Source: JAWCNN01 sp038848005 (GTDB taxonomy: Archaea > Thermoproteota > Bathyarchaeia > Bathyarchaeales > Bathycorpusculaceae). From it: 45,096 nucleotides of DNA. Shown piece after piece: positions 30,570 to 39,602 of the stretch (position 1 is the first letter of the stretch; each line of letters opens with the position of its first letter). The stretch is taken from positions 1 to 45,096 of the forward strand of contig JAWCNZ010000012.1 in the NCBI GenBank assembly GCA_038848005.1, written 5' to 3'. Position numbers and translations under genes: made by a program. Below the pieces are notes generated by a model, which saw only the letters and a program-made list of their open reading frames with translations, had not been told where the DNA came from and made no database searches.

Positions 30570-31661
30570 TTGTCAAGCGTAAAGCAGAAACTAAAAGAAA
30601 CACCAATTGTAGCCGCAACAGTCGGCTTCGGATTCCAAGGCGGAAAAAAACAGAAAAGCGAAACTGGCTACGTCGTAGAGGAACAAATAAAAACAGAAGT
30701 TAAAGACACACGACTATCCGTTTCAATAACAAAGACAGCCAATGCAACTTCAGCTACACACGCAGAACTTCGAAAAAAATATCGAATAGAAAAGTATGAT
30801 TTACATTCTGGCTACGTTTTTCCAGAAGCTGTGCAATCCCTTATACCACGCAACACTCCAGAATACATAGACAGAGGCTTCAATTACGTTGAAAGAATTG
30901 TTCGTGCATTATACTATTTTAAGCAGTGCGCTTTGGTAGGTCCAAGCGGAACTGGAAAAACGCATGTCGTTTATTTGGTGGCGGAACTCTGCGGGCTTCC
31001 AATGTGGGAAATAAACTGCGGCTTGCAAACATCCGCTTACGACTTGTTTGGGAGATACATAGGTCTCGGAAAGGAAAACTGGATTGATGGACAAATAGTA
31101 ATGTGGTGCCGAAACGGCGGCTTGCTATATTTGGACGAGGCAAACATGATGAAACAAGACATAGCCACAAGGCTAAATCCCGTTTTGGACACGAGGGGGC
31201 ACCTTGTTTTAACGGAAAAAGACAATGAAATAGTGAATAGACACCCTTATGGTTACTTGGTGATTTCAATGAACCCCTTTTCATCGGAATTCGCTGGAAC
31301 AAAACCGTTAAACGCCGCCTTAAGACGGCGCATGTCTGTGTGGATAAACTTCGACTACCTAAGCGTAGGCGACAAAATATCACCAGATGAAATAGAACTC
31401 CTCATGAAAAGAAGCGGAATAGACCAAAAAACAGCTGAAAAAATAGTTAGAGTAGGCGCTGAACTTAGAAGGCAATATAAAAATGGCGACTTGCCCTATG
31501 GGCCTTCTCCCGGCGACCTCATTAATTGGGCAACTCTAATTGCGGATGGATGTGGCCCCATCGAGGCGGCGGTTGAAACCATTGTCGGAACTACAAGCGA
31601 TGATGTGGAAATACAAGCAGCCGTGAAACGTGTTGTAGAATCCATTTTCGAATCCACGTAA
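30570..31661 (+). CDS. MoxR-type AAA+ ATPase, 363 aa
   Basis: Residues 124-131 are Walker A (Gly-Pro-Ser-Gly-Thr-Gly-Lys-Thr), and Leu-Leu-Tyr-Leu-Asp189-Glu190-Ala-Asn is Walker B. Ser-Met-Asn-Pro near 233 is sensor 1, and Leu-Arg-Arg-Arg-Met-Ser the arginine-finger region, typical of the CbbQ/NirQ/GvpN branch of MoxR. An extra basic, low-complexity N-terminal region of about 75 residues precedes the core. The start TTG 30570 has AAAGGTG upstream. It is followed after 16 nt by a VWA-domain gene, the usual partner of MoxR ATPases in protein or metal-centre activation. Confidence 0.88.
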   Translation: MSSVKQKLKETPIVAATVGFGFQGGKKQKSETGYVVEEQIKTEVKDTRLSVSITKTANATSATHAELRKKYRIEKYDLHSGYVFPEAVQSLIPRNTPEYIDRGFNYVERIVRALYYFKQCALVGPSGTGKTHVVYLVAELCGLPMWEINCGLQTSAYDLFGRYIGLGKENWIDGQIVMWCRNGGLLYLDEANMMKQDIATRLNPVLDTRGHLVLTEKDNEIVNRHPYGYLVISMNPFSSEFAGTKPLNAALRRRMSVWINFDYLSVGDKISPDEIELLMKRSGIDQKTAEKIVRVGAELRRQYKNGDLPYGPSPGDLINWATLIADGCGPIEAAVETIVGTTSDDVEIQAAVKRVVESIFEST

Positions 31662-31677
31662 CAATGGGTTTTTAAAA

Positions 31678-33369
31678 TTGAACTTTTTTGAGTTTGCATG
31701 GTCAACAGTCCCCCAAATAACAAAAAAGACACATGAGGAACTGAAAATTATTCTTCACGATGACCTAAAATATCCTTATCTTGGAAGGGACAGCAGAGGT
31801 TTTGTTTTCCATTTGATTAAACCTAAAATGCTAAGCGGAAAAACCGCTTGTTTTCAAGGGTTAAATTTTAACCTTGGCAATTCAACGCACAAGAAAATTA
31901 TTTGGTATTTGTTTAAGGCTTCGGTTTATCATTTGAGCATGCACGCCAATTTTTCAAATTTTTCCACATATTCCAACTGGGCGAAGGGGAAAAATCCTTA
32001 CATGGCAACTTTTGTGGTTAGCCTTGTTGAAGATGCTTTGGTAAATGGGTGTTTGAGACGGATGTTTCCTTGGATGCTTCCAGAAATAGCCTACGCCAAC
32101 GCTGTTTCTTTTCTTAGAATGAAAAACGTTGAAAACCTTCCAAACAGCATGATGCGCGTTATGGCTTCGACACTTCTGAACTATAACTTTGGGAAGGTTA
32201 AGGGAAACTTGCAAGATGAATTGTTTACAGATGTTAAGGCAATAACGTCCATTCTTCAAAAAGTGGGAGAAACCCCGACAGATAATAATCGAATAAGCGC
32301 TGCCACCAAAATTTATGATGCTTTAACGGTTTATGGCGAAACCTTAGAAGTTCCCTCGTTGTTATACGCCGAATGTCACGGAACAAACGACCCTTTCTAT
32401 GAGCTCTACATACCAAAAGAGGAGGAAATCCAAAAGCTTATGAGTGATGCGTTAAACGTTCTTAACCCTGAAATCAAAGATGAAGGACAACTGAAAACTT
32501 TTTTGGGAAGTTTGAAGGAAAGTGAGGCAAATCAGGTTTTGGTGGCGTGGCGTGAACAGGAAAATTCTAAGTTAAAGATTTTGGAGAATTATGTTCAAAT
32601 AGGAAAGGATACGCAGTTTGAGGATTTCGGGTTTCCAGTGGAAGACTATGCGGAATTTCAAAGGAGAAGGGGACTTCTTGGAAGTCCAATAAGGCGTATA
32701 ATGCATCAGTTGAGGCTTTTAAAAAACATAAGCGGTGAAGATTTTAAGCATGAAAGCGGGTTTGTGGATTTGCAGGAAGCCATACAAGTAATTGCCAGCA
32801 AAAGCCAGCGCACAGACATTTTTGTTCGAGAGGAACTGCAAACAAGAGAAGACGCATGGTCAATACTTATAGACGCAAGCCACAGCCTCGGCATGTTTAA
32901 GGGCGAAGTCCGCGGAATAGCCCTATGCTTAGCAGAAGTTGCAAGAATGTTGATACTTGACCAAAACTGTTGGGGCATGTACGCCTTCAACAACAAATTC
33001 TACATCATAAAAGACTTTTCTGAGAGGTACACTGCAAACGTTAAAGCGAGAATAGGCGGGTTAACCCATGGCGGGTTCACCTATCTTCCAGACGCTATTT
33101 TGCTTGCCGCTCAAGCATTAACAAAAAGGCTGGAAGAATCAAGAGTTTTAGTTGTGGTTTCAGATTTTTTCCCATCTGGGTATGAAGGCGCCGAGGAAAA
33201 ATTGAAAGAAAATCTTAAAAAAATTGAGAAGATGGGCATGGGCGTTATAGGCATAGGCGTTAAAAGCCATGCAGTTAAACGGTACATCCGCGCAAACTGC
33301 GTCGTTGAAGGTCCTTATGATTTAATGAAAAAGTTTACCAAAGCTTTCATAGAGTTCAGCTTAAGCTAA
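31678..33369 (+). CDS. VWA-domain protein, MoxR partner, 563 aa
   Basis: The C-terminal third is a von Willebrand A domain with an intact MIDAS: Asp399-Ala-Ser-His-Ser, Gly-Gly-Phe-Thr-Tyr (Thr) and Val-Val-Ser-Asp-Phe (Asp). The N-terminal about 380 residues are mostly helical, with an aromatic-rich His/Trp segment and Glu-Asp-Ala-Leu. The size and layout resemble CbbO/NorD-like VWA partners of MoxR ATPases. TTG start 16 nt after the ATPase gene. The stop is 3 nt from the end of the convergent coiled-coil gene. The client protein is not apparent. Confidence 0.85.
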   Translation: MNFFEFAWSTVPQITKKTHEELKIILHDDLKYPYLGRDSRGFVFHLIKPKMLSGKTACFQGLNFNLGNSTHKKIIWYLFKASVYHLSMHANFSNFSTYSNWAKGKNPYMATFVVSLVEDALVNGCLRRMFPWMLPEIAYANAVSFLRMKNVENLPNSMMRVMASTLLNYNFGKVKGNLQDELFTDVKAITSILQKVGETPTDNNRISAATKIYDALTVYGETLEVPSLLYAECHGTNDPFYELYIPKEEEIQKLMSDALNVLNPEIKDEGQLKTFLGSLKESEANQVLVAWREQENSKLKILENYVQIGKDTQFEDFGFPVEDYAEFQRRRGLLGSPIRRIMHQLRLLKNISGEDFKHESGFVDLQEAIQVIASKSQRTDIFVREELQTREDAWSILIDASHSLGMFKGEVRGIALCLAEVARMLILDQNCWGMYAFNNKFYIIKDFSERYTANVKARIGGLTHGGFTYLPDAILLAAQALTKRLEESRVLVVVSDFFPSGYEGAEEKLKENLKKIEKMGMGVIGIGVKSHAVKRYIRANCVVEGPYDLMKKFTKAFIEFSLS

Positions 33370-33372
33370 ATT

Positions 33373-33930
33373 TTACCAGTTTTCCTTTGTAACTAAAAAG
33401 TCTGCTGTAAACTCGAATTTTTCCGTGGCGCCGACGGCTTTTCTAGGTTTAAAAACGATTTTTCCTGGTACGCCTTCACGGATAAACGCTATGTAAAGCA
33501 ATTCTTTTCCTAAGCCGTAACGTTCCAAGTCAATTAAGGAATTTTTAACCTTTTCCAGTTTGTTAATTTTATTTTTTAGTTCTTCAATTGCTTCAAAAAG
33601 TATTTCAGCTTCGCCTAGCACTTCTGCGCAGAGCATAACATCCCTAAACTGGGTCCACTCCGTTGAAAAGCCAGCCTTTACCTCCTCTTTTTTGTTTGTC
33701 CTTCCAGCTTTTAAAATTTTTTGCAGTTCAGCAATGGCTTTTGTTTTTTCTTGGTTTTTTGAGGGTTCAAGGTTCCTTAAAAGGCTTCCCAACCATTGGC
33801 TATAATCCTCAAGCAGTGATTTGTATTGGCTGATTCCCGCTTCAACGATTTCCCGAATTTCCTTAAGCGAATAAAAAGTTCGAATTTCAGTTGAAAATCC
33901 ATCCAAAACTCGGCACCAGCAAATCATCAA
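33373..33930 (-). CDS. Unknown helical protein next to the MoxR/VWA pair, 185 aa
   Basis: Long amphipathic helices with Leu/Ile heptads (about 20-60 and 100-140) suggest a coiled coil or four-helix bundle. The last 40 residues look like beta strands (Lys-Ile-Val-Phe-Lys-Pro-Arg). There is no membrane segment or metal-binding cluster. The start (TTG 33930, or ATG 33927) overlaps the stop of the upstream gene as TTGA, so the two are coupled. I do not recognise a family. Confidence 0.6.
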   Translation of the reverse strand: MMICWCRVLDGFSTEIRTFYSLKEIREIVEAGISQYKSLLEDYSQWLGSLLRNLEPSKNQEKTKAIAELQKILKAGRTNKKEEVKAGFSTEWTQFRDVMLCAEVLGEAEILFEAIEELKNKINKLEKVKNSLIDLERYGLGKELLYIAFIREGVPGKIVFKPRKAVGATEKFEFTADFLVTKENW

Positions 33931-34589
33931 CTTTGTTTTTCGTTTGTCACAGTTTCTTTTACAACATCCATTGTTTGTTCTCCGCTGGAACCAGCCGTTG
34001 CCTCCTTAGTGCCAACTATTGCCTTAACAACACTTTTAAGTTCTTTCTTTACTTTTCCAAAGAAGTTAACTCTTGTGCTTATTTTCTTTCTGTACAGCAT
34101 TATGGCTCTGGCTAGTTCAGGCATTATGACCCACAGAACAGCCATGACAATTTCAGGCGGATACTCGGCTAAAAACGCCGAGTTAACCTCGCCTTTTTCA
34201 TAAACAAGTATTAAATGTGCCTCTTCGTTCAAAATCACTTTCTTAACTTTTTTCCGAAATGGCACATTTTGCGGAGGAATGTTAAAGGAAATGGTGAGCT
34301 TTTTAAGGAGTTGTTTAAGCGAAACACACAGTTCGTTGACCAAGTTTTTCTCTTCCATTAAAAATTCGCTTAGCTGTAAAGTTTCTTCGCTTATACCCTT
34401 CAACAGTTCCTGCAGTTTCTGTTCAATTTCAACCTTAGACTTTTCTATTTCCTTTTCATCTAAAGTTTCTCCGGTTTCTTCTGACAGTTGTACTGGATGG
34501 AAAAAATATGGTTCTTCAACAACTTCGCTTTGGCTTTCCTCTTTTGGTGTAGATTCCACATTTTTAGGTTTTGCTTGTGCATTTTCCAT
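33927..34589 (-). CDS. Unknown protein with acidic N-terminus and hydrophobic segment, 220 aa
   Basis: ATG 34589 has GAGGAAA about 8 nt upstream, better than the open frame at 34607. The first 60 residues are disordered-looking and Glu/Ser-rich. A coiled coil follows (about 50-100), then beta strands. A hydrophobic stretch of about 16 residues (Ile-Val-Met-Ala-Val-Leu-Trp-Val-Ile-Met, about 145-160) lies before a basic region, so weak membrane contact is possible. The C-terminus is Thr/Glu/Lys-rich. It overlaps the next gene by 4 nt. No known family. Confidence 0.6.
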   Translation of the reverse strand: MENAQAKPKNVESTPKEESQSEVVEEPYFFHPVQLSEETGETLDEKEIEKSKVEIEQKLQELLKGISEETLQLSEFLMEEKNLVNELCVSLKQLLKKLTISFNIPPQNVPFRKKVKKVILNEEAHLILVYEKGEVNSAFLAEYPPEIVMAVLWVIMPELARAIMLYRKKISTRVNFFGKVKKELKSVVKAIVGTKEATAGSSGEQTMDVVKETVTNEKQS

Positions 34590-34684
34590 AAAATTTTTCC
34601 TCCACAAGCTTGGTTCTTGAAAGTATCAAGTGTTAAAGGGGATAATAGAGTTAGTATGTTGTGAATTGTTACGCACTAACCCTG

Positions 34685-35155
34685 CTAATTCGTGTAACGT
34701 GGTTTGTGGGGTTTGACAAATAAAAAGGCAATAGTAATGTATAAGAAAGCACCAAAAATCTGTCGGGTCAAATCTGGAGCAAACCAAAACCAGCTTGAAC
34801 CTCCGCTGAAGTGCCATCCGGCAATAAACCATGCAAATGCAGCATCAACAAAAGGTTCTATGGCCGTGGCGGTTCTACTTGGAAGCCTTACAACGTGAGA
34901 ATCCAAGCTTAAAATCACGTAAACTGGCAAATTAACCACAAAAACAAATAATGTTAACCCAAGCGGTATGCCGAAAATCTCCATAAACATCCTTGCAAAC
35001 AAATTGGCTTCTTCATGCGGAGCACGGCAGAATATAAGCGTCGATGAATAATCGAATAGTATGAAAGCAAAAACTAGTAGGGTTCTTTTTAGCCAATGAT
35101 TGTTCTTCGGCACCAGAAAATGTTTTAAACAAACTTTATAGCCTAGGCTCTGCAT
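34685..35155 (-). CDS. Small polytopic membrane protein, 156 aa
   Basis: Three to four hydrophobic segments are visible (about 23-43, 58-82, 105-120 and 128-148), with positively charged residues at the N-terminus before the first. Phe-Asp-Tyr-Ser-Ser-Thr in the first helix resembles the Phe-Asp-x-x-Ser/Thr motif I associate with DUF5658-like archaeal membrane proteins, though not firmly. It is separate from the preceding pair (about 77 bp) and is probably its own transcript. Function unknown. Confidence 0.55.
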   Translation of the reverse strand: MQSLGYKVCLKHFLVPKNNHWLKRTLLVFAFILFDYSSTLIFCRAPHEEANLFARMFMEIFGIPLGLTLFVFVVNLPVYVILSLDSHVVRLPSRTATAIEPFVDAAFAWFIAGWHFSGGSSWFWFAPDLTRQIFGAFLYITIAFLFVKPHKPRYTN

Positions 35156-35250
35156 TTTCCTTTCTCCTCTAGTTTCAATGTGATTTTCTATTAGGCCTTG
35201 CTTTTAAAAGTTTTGAATGTTTATTTTTGATTCAGATTTTGAATTCAGAA

Positions 35251-35291
35251 GTATAAAATATAGCGTTTTTGTAGAATCGAATTCAGATTCG
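35251..35291 (+). promoter_or_regulatory. TrmB gene promoter with inverted-repeat candidate operator
   Basis: A TATA box (GTATAAAATATA at 35251-35262) lies upstream. The 14-bp inverted repeat CGAAT-TCAG-ATTCG at 35278-35291 overlaps the predicted start site near 35283-35288. A related GAATTCAG copy is at 35241-35248 and TTCAGATT at 35231. Such placement fits autorepression by the TrmB product. Confidence 0.4.
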
Positions 35292-35330
35292 GAGTTTGCA
35301 AGGAGTAAGGCTCCTTAAAAAGGGATTCAA

Positions 35331-36203
35331 ATGGAATTATCCATTGACAAGCCCGAAAACGTCGTAAAAATATACGATGAAAACTTTGGAGTATGGCGCT
35401 TTGTAAAGGCGGATAAGGGACCGCCTAAATCCATGGAAATAATTGAAAAAGCACTTCATAGGCTTGGCTTGTCAAAAAATGAGATAAAGGTTTACCTTTA
35501 CCTTGCAAGGGCAAACGAGCATAAAGCAAGCGAAATCTCCGAGGCTTTGTCCCTTCACAGAACAGAAACATACAGAATTTTGCGTGACTTGGAAAAGAAG
35601 GGGTTAATATCCTCCGTTTTTGAAAAACCTCTAAAATTTATTGCGACGCCATTTGAAAAAGCGTTGGACATACTTATCGAAACTAAAAAAATGAAAATAA
35701 GCCTTTTAGAAAAGAGGAAAAACAGTTTAGTCAACCTTTGGCTTTCCCTTCCGAAACCAGAAACAGAACATGAAAGAAAAGAGGTTTTCCAAATATTAGA
35801 GGGTGAAGAGCAGATAAATCTGAAGGCTGATGAAATACTCGGCAAAGCAAAAAAGGAAGTTTTTGCCTTCATTTCCGAACATGATATAGCTAATTTTTAC
35901 CATGCAGGGCTTCTGGATAAACTTGCAAACATGCTAAAGGAAAACATAAACGTGCATTTACTGAGCAACTATTCTCCCAAAAGCTGTTTTTTCATCGAAA
36001 AAGTAAAAGTGAAAAAATCTAAATACTCCCTTTCCAACAGCGAAGAACTGCCCACTTTCATAATTGCGGATAACGAGCAACTGCTCTTGTTAATTAGAAA
36101 AAACAATGGGAAAAAGAAAGTGGCAGCATTATGGACAAACTATGAAGCTTTTGTAAAAGCCTTAAAAACCCTTTTCCTCGAACTTTGGAACAACAACACC
36201 TAA
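35331..36203 (+). CDS. TrmB-family transcriptional regulator, 290 aa
   Basis: Residues about 35-115 form the TrmB winged helix (Leu-Gly-Leu-Ser-Lys-Asn-Glu-Ile-Lys-Val-Tyr-Leu-Tyr-Leu, then the Arg-Thr-Glu-Thr-Tyr-Arg-Ile-Leu-Arg-Asp-Leu recognition helix). A coiled-coil linker (125-150) and a phospholipase-D-like sensor domain (about 160-285) follow. Family members sense sugars. ATG 35331 has AAGGG a few bases upstream, and a hairpin AAGGAG/CTCCTT (35300-35316) lies in the leader. It converges with the flippase gene by a 4-bp overlap, so it may control the neighbouring sugar cluster. Confidence 0.85.
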   Translation: MELSIDKPENVVKIYDENFGVWRFVKADKGPPKSMEIIEKALHRLGLSKNEIKVYLYLARANEHKASEISEALSLHRTETYRILRDLEKKGLISSVFEKPLKFIATPFEKALDILIETKKMKISLLEKRKNSLVNLWLSLPKPETEHERKEVFQILEGEEQINLKADEILGKAKKEVFAFISEHDIANFYHAGLLDKLANMLKENINVHLLSNYSPKSCFFIEKVKVKKSKYSLSNSEELPTFIIADNEQLLLLIRKNNGKKKVAALWTNYEAFVKALKTLFLELWNNNT

Positions 36204-37705
36204 CCTTTAATCATCTGTAACATTTTTGAAACTAGAATTCCGGCTTCTCTGTCAATAATCATCACCACAGCCAAATAAATGATTCCGCCAATCGCCGTTA
36301 CAACAAACGTCAACATCAATGTTGTTGGATGCGGAATCAAAAATAAGACAGTCGCCATTAAGACCGAAGCAAAAACGTATTTTGCACTGTTCCACCATGG
36401 AACCCTTACTCTAACCACTCCACGAACAATAATAAGCTGAATGAGGAACATGGCGAAGCGAGCCGCAGAATTAATGATGCTGATATAAAGTGCAGCTTGC
36501 ACTGGGTCATTTTGGATGTGCGTTAGGACATAAAATGTTGTTGGGAGCGTTATGACTGAATGAAGATAAGTCAAAGAGAATGCGATAAACAGTCGACTTC
36601 TGAATAATTCTCTAAATGAAATTCTCGCTTCTTCATCGAATCTTTCAAACCCCACAAGTGTGGCGCCATAAATCCCAGATATTGTTGCCACCAGCGAATC
36701 TATTGCCAACACAACCAGAACAGGCACGGCTGCGCTAAACCCAGAACTGAGAACTGTCAAGTAAGAATCTGAAAGTGCTATTGCGCCTGCTGTCATAGGT
36801 AGGGCGAACATCAAAACAATTTTCATGGCAGTGGTTACATCCTCGTTTTTTCCCTCTGCAAGCAACTTTGGATATAAAGCAAAAGCCAAAAAGGAAGAGT
36901 AATTAATTATTGCCGCTATCACTGAGGCTGCTCCATGGATTCCCCGTGCGCCTCCGCCAGCATAAACAAACAACATTATAAATATGAATGCTGCTATTTG
37001 GTTGCCAACAGCATTATATATATTTACGACAGAACCCTTCAGCCACTCCTTCAAATATTCCCAACGAAATTTCTGCTTCAAATAATTTGACAATAACCTA
37101 AGATAATAAATCGCTTGGAAAATACAGGCTATTATGACGCTGATCATAGCTCCAAAAAGTGGGTCGCTAGAATAAACCATATTTATTAGAACATAACCAA
37201 GCGGAAGTTTGAATATTTCTCTCAAAAGCAGTCCATAACCTATTGCATGGGGCTTTATGGCTTGAATACATTGCTCAAATGCGTTATTGGTATAAATTTG
37301 TACTATTTGTATGGCGGTTATGAGGTATAGTAAAAAGTATTTTTCCTCAATGTTAAGCATTGAAATGATGAAAGGAAGCAGCAACACATACAGCGAAGCG
37401 GCAACTAACGAAATCGCCAAGTTTATGAGAACCCCAGTTTTAACTGCGCCTTCTTTTCCTCTGGCTGTAAACCTCAACGCCCAAAAGGGAAGCACTCCAG
37501 CTACAAACGTGAAATATGGAATTACATCCCTACCAACATTCGTCCACACACCATACACTTTTCTCACATCTTCCGGATCTGGATAAATGGCGCTAACTGC
37601 ACGAATCACCATAAGTTGAAAAATTAAGCTCGTTACCACGCTAAACAATTGAGCAATAAACATTACAAAACCCGTGTACTCCAATCTAATTTCGCTTTTG
37701 CCCAA
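36200..37705 (-). CDS. Polysaccharide flippase-like multi-pass membrane protein, 501 aa
   Basis: About 12-14 hydrophobic helices run over the whole length, with short polar loops and few charges in the membrane parts. The pattern, with an N-terminal charged Arg-Leu-Glu-Tyr-Thr-Gly before the first helix, is that of the MOP/Wzx-type lipid-linked oligosaccharide flippase superfamily. It would move glycolipid precursors across the membrane for S-layer or surface glycan assembly. Its neighbours are dTDP-sugar synthesis genes, consistent with export. ATG 37705. Confidence 0.82.
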   Translation of the reverse strand: MGKSEIRLEYTGFVMFIAQLFSVVTSLIFQLMVIRAVSAIYPDPEDVRKVYGVWTNVGRDVIPYFTFVAGVLPFWALRFTARGKEGAVKTGVLINLAISLVAASLYVLLLPFIISMLNIEEKYFLLYLITAIQIVQIYTNNAFEQCIQAIKPHAIGYGLLLREIFKLPLGYVLINMVYSSDPLFGAMISVIIACIFQAIYYLRLLSNYLKQKFRWEYLKEWLKGSVVNIYNAVGNQIAAFIFIMLFVYAGGGARGIHGAASVIAAIINYSSFLAFALYPKLLAEGKNEDVTTAMKIVLMFALPMTAGAIALSDSYLTVLSSGFSAAVPVLVVLAIDSLVATISGIYGATLVGFERFDEEARISFRELFRSRLFIAFSLTYLHSVITLPTTFYVLTHIQNDPVQAALYISIINSAARFAMFLIQLIIVRGVVRVRVPWWNSAKYVFASVLMATVLFLIPHPTTLMLTFVVTAIGGIIYLAVVMIIDREAGILVSKMLQMIKG

Positions 37706-37722
37706 ACCTCTGCCTCTGTTGG

Positions 37723-38577
37723 TTAAATATGTCCTTTTTCAGTTAAGTAGTCTCTTAGGGCTTCTGTCCAACTTCTCATTTTTATTCCATACTTTTGAAG
37801 TTTTATGCTTTGCAAAGCCGAAAACTGCGGTCTTTTGGCTTTTATCTGCAACTGGCTGGTTTTTATGGGCGTCAAATTTGGGTTTAACCCCGTCATTCTA
37901 AAAATTTCCTTTGCAAACTGAAACCATGAGCAACAGCCACTATTTGTTGCATGATAAATACCATATGGCAGCTTCAACTCAATTATCTTTTTTATGGCGT
38001 TAGCCGCATCCTTAGCGTATGTAGGCGACATCCACATATCATCAACCACGCTTATAGGCTCATTTTTCCTAGCCTTCATAATCATTGTTTCAACAAAGTT
38101 TCCGCCTTTGCCGCTTGCCCCTGCCACACCGAACAAACTTGCAATTCTGATGATGTAATGTTTAGGGTTTTGTTTTGTGTAAAATTCTCCCGCCAGTTTT
38201 GAAATTCCATAGGTATTAACTGGGTTAGGCGCGTCGTCTTCAGTGTATGGTTCTCCCTTAGAACCGTCGAAGACATAATCTGTACTTATGAATATGGTTG
38301 TAGCTTCCAACTCTTTTGACAATACAGCTATGTTTTTTGCGCCTATGGCGTTCACAGCAAAAGTTTTCATTGGGTCTTCTTCGCATTGGTCTGTTTTGTG
38401 GAAAGCCGCAGTGTTAACAATTACGTCTGGACAGTGTTCCTTTATTACTCGGCAGCTGTTGTAGTTTGTCACTTCTATTTCTTTATGTGTTAAACCTATG
38501 GTTTCATGTTCATGCTCCAACGTTTTCATTAGGTCTGTGCCTAACTGTCCAGTTGAGCCTATAACAACAATTTTCAT
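37723..38577 (-). CDS. rfbD: dTDP-4-dehydrorhamnose reductase, 284 aa
   Basis: An extended SDR enzyme reducing dTDP-4-keto-6-deoxy sugars to dTDP-rhamnose or an isomer. Gly-Ser-Thr-Gly-Gln-Leu-Gly at 7-13 binds NAD(P). Ser-Thr-Asp-Tyr-Val-Phe-Asp-Gly (about 98-105) and Tyr-Gly-Ile-Ser-Lys (about 124-128) form the catalytic triad typical of RmlD. Pro-Thr-Tyr-Ala-Lys-Asp is also kept. It overlaps the start region of the downstream partner by 4 bp (38574-38577) and belongs to the leftward sugar operon. Confidence 0.88.
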   Translation of the reverse strand: MKIVVIGSTGQLGTDLMKTLEHEHETIGLTHKEIEVTNYNSCRVIKEHCPDVIVNTAAFHKTDQCEEDPMKTFAVNAIGAKNIAVLSKELEATTIFISTDYVFDGSKGEPYTEDDAPNPVNTYGISKLAGEFYTKQNPKHYIIRIASLFGVAGASGKGGNFVETMIMKARKNEPISVVDDMWMSPTYAKDAANAIKKIIELKLPYGIYHATNSGCCSWFQFAKEIFRMTGLNPNLTPIKTSQLQIKAKRPQFSALQSIKLQKYGIKMRSWTEALRDYLTEKGHI

Positions 38578-39590
38578 AATATTATCCCTTTGACTTCCAC
38601 ATCCTTGATGAACTTGTGCATTTCAAGCAAATGCTTATACCATTTCACGGTTATGGTTTTCGGGTCATCAGCGCTTATCTTTCCTTCTTTAAGAGCCTCA
38701 AAAACCTCTTTTGCCCCTTGTTTCGGCGTGTATTGCGGCTCAAATTTCAATGTCCTCTTAATTTTGTCGAAGCTTACTCTGTAACTTCTTGTGTCTGGTG
38801 AACCGTACCACTCATAATTGAATGGTAAGTTGATGGATTCCGCCACGAGTTTGGCAAGGTCAAATATTTGAACATTTTGTTCGTTGCTACCCACATTAAA
38901 AATTTGACCGTTAACAAGTTCTTGGTCTGCCTCTAAAACTTTTATGAAGGCGTTTGAAGTGTCCCTTATGTGTATGAAAGGTCGCCATTGCTTCCCATCC
39001 CTCATTATCGGTATTTTGCCGTTTTTGAAAAAGCCGAGAACCATTCCGTTTATTGCTAAGTCAAACCTCATTCTTGGAGAAAACCCGTAAACAGTGGCTT
39101 GTCTAAGAGCCGTTACAGTGAAGCCTTTGTCCGCCAACGGCAAAATTTCCCTTTCCGCCAGCACATTAGCCTTTGCATATGTTGTTAACGGGTTAAGCTT
39201 AGACTCCTCTGTTAAAATGCCATCCTGAAATCCGTAAACACTGCATGTGCTTGCAAGCACGTACCTTGCCACTCCATACTTTTTTGAAAGCTTAGCCACC
39301 CCGACCCTGCCCATATAGTTTATTTCCAAAGTTTTTTGAGGGTCAAGCTCCCCGCTTGGGTCATTCGAAAGGGAAGCCAAATCAAAAACTGCGTCTACAC
39401 CCCTGAGAATTTCAGGCTTAAACCATCTAATGTCATCCTTAACCACCCTTATCTTGTCCATTACATCCTTAATGGGGTCTGTTCCAAAAAAGAACCTGTC
39501 TAAACATGTTACGTCATAGCCTTTCTCAACGAGAAGCCTCAAAAGAATCGAACCTATATAACCCGCTCCACCAGTAACTAACACCTTCAA
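38574..39590 (-). CDS. Extended-SDR nucleotide-sugar epimerase/dehydratase, 338 aa
   Basis: Gly-Gly-Ala-Gly-Tyr-Ile-Gly at 7-13 binds NAD. Ser-Thr-Cys-Ser-Val-Tyr-Gly at about 114-120 and Pro-Phe-Ile-His-Ile-Arg-Asp are usual for nucleotide-sugar SDRs. The catalytic pair Tyr-x3-Lys appears as Tyr138-x3-Asn142, with a Lys two residues after the Tyr. It lacks the Thr-Asp-Glu-Val-Tyr-Gly of RmlB dehydratase, so it is more likely an epimerase or reductase of a deoxy-sugar. The sugar is not decided by sequence. It overlaps rfbD by 4 bp and is 12 nt from the rfbC-like gene. Confidence 0.82.
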   Translation of the reverse strand: MKVLVTGGAGYIGSILLRLLVEKGYDVTCLDRFFFGTDPIKDVMDKIRVVKDDIRWFKPEILRGVDAVFDLASLSNDPSGELDPQKTLEINYMGRVGVAKLSKKYGVARYVLASTCSVYGFQDGILTEESKLNPLTTYAKANVLAEREILPLADKGFTVTALRQATVYGFSPRMRFDLAINGMVLGFFKNGKIPIMRDGKQWRPFIHIRDTSNAFIKVLEADQELVNGQIFNVGSNEQNVQIFDLAKLVAESINLPFNYEWYGSPDTRSYRVSFDKIKRTLKFEPQYTPKQGAKEVFEALKEGKISADDPKTITVKWYKHLLEMHKFIKDVEVKGIIL

Positions 39591-39602
39591 GGCTGTTTTC
39601 TC

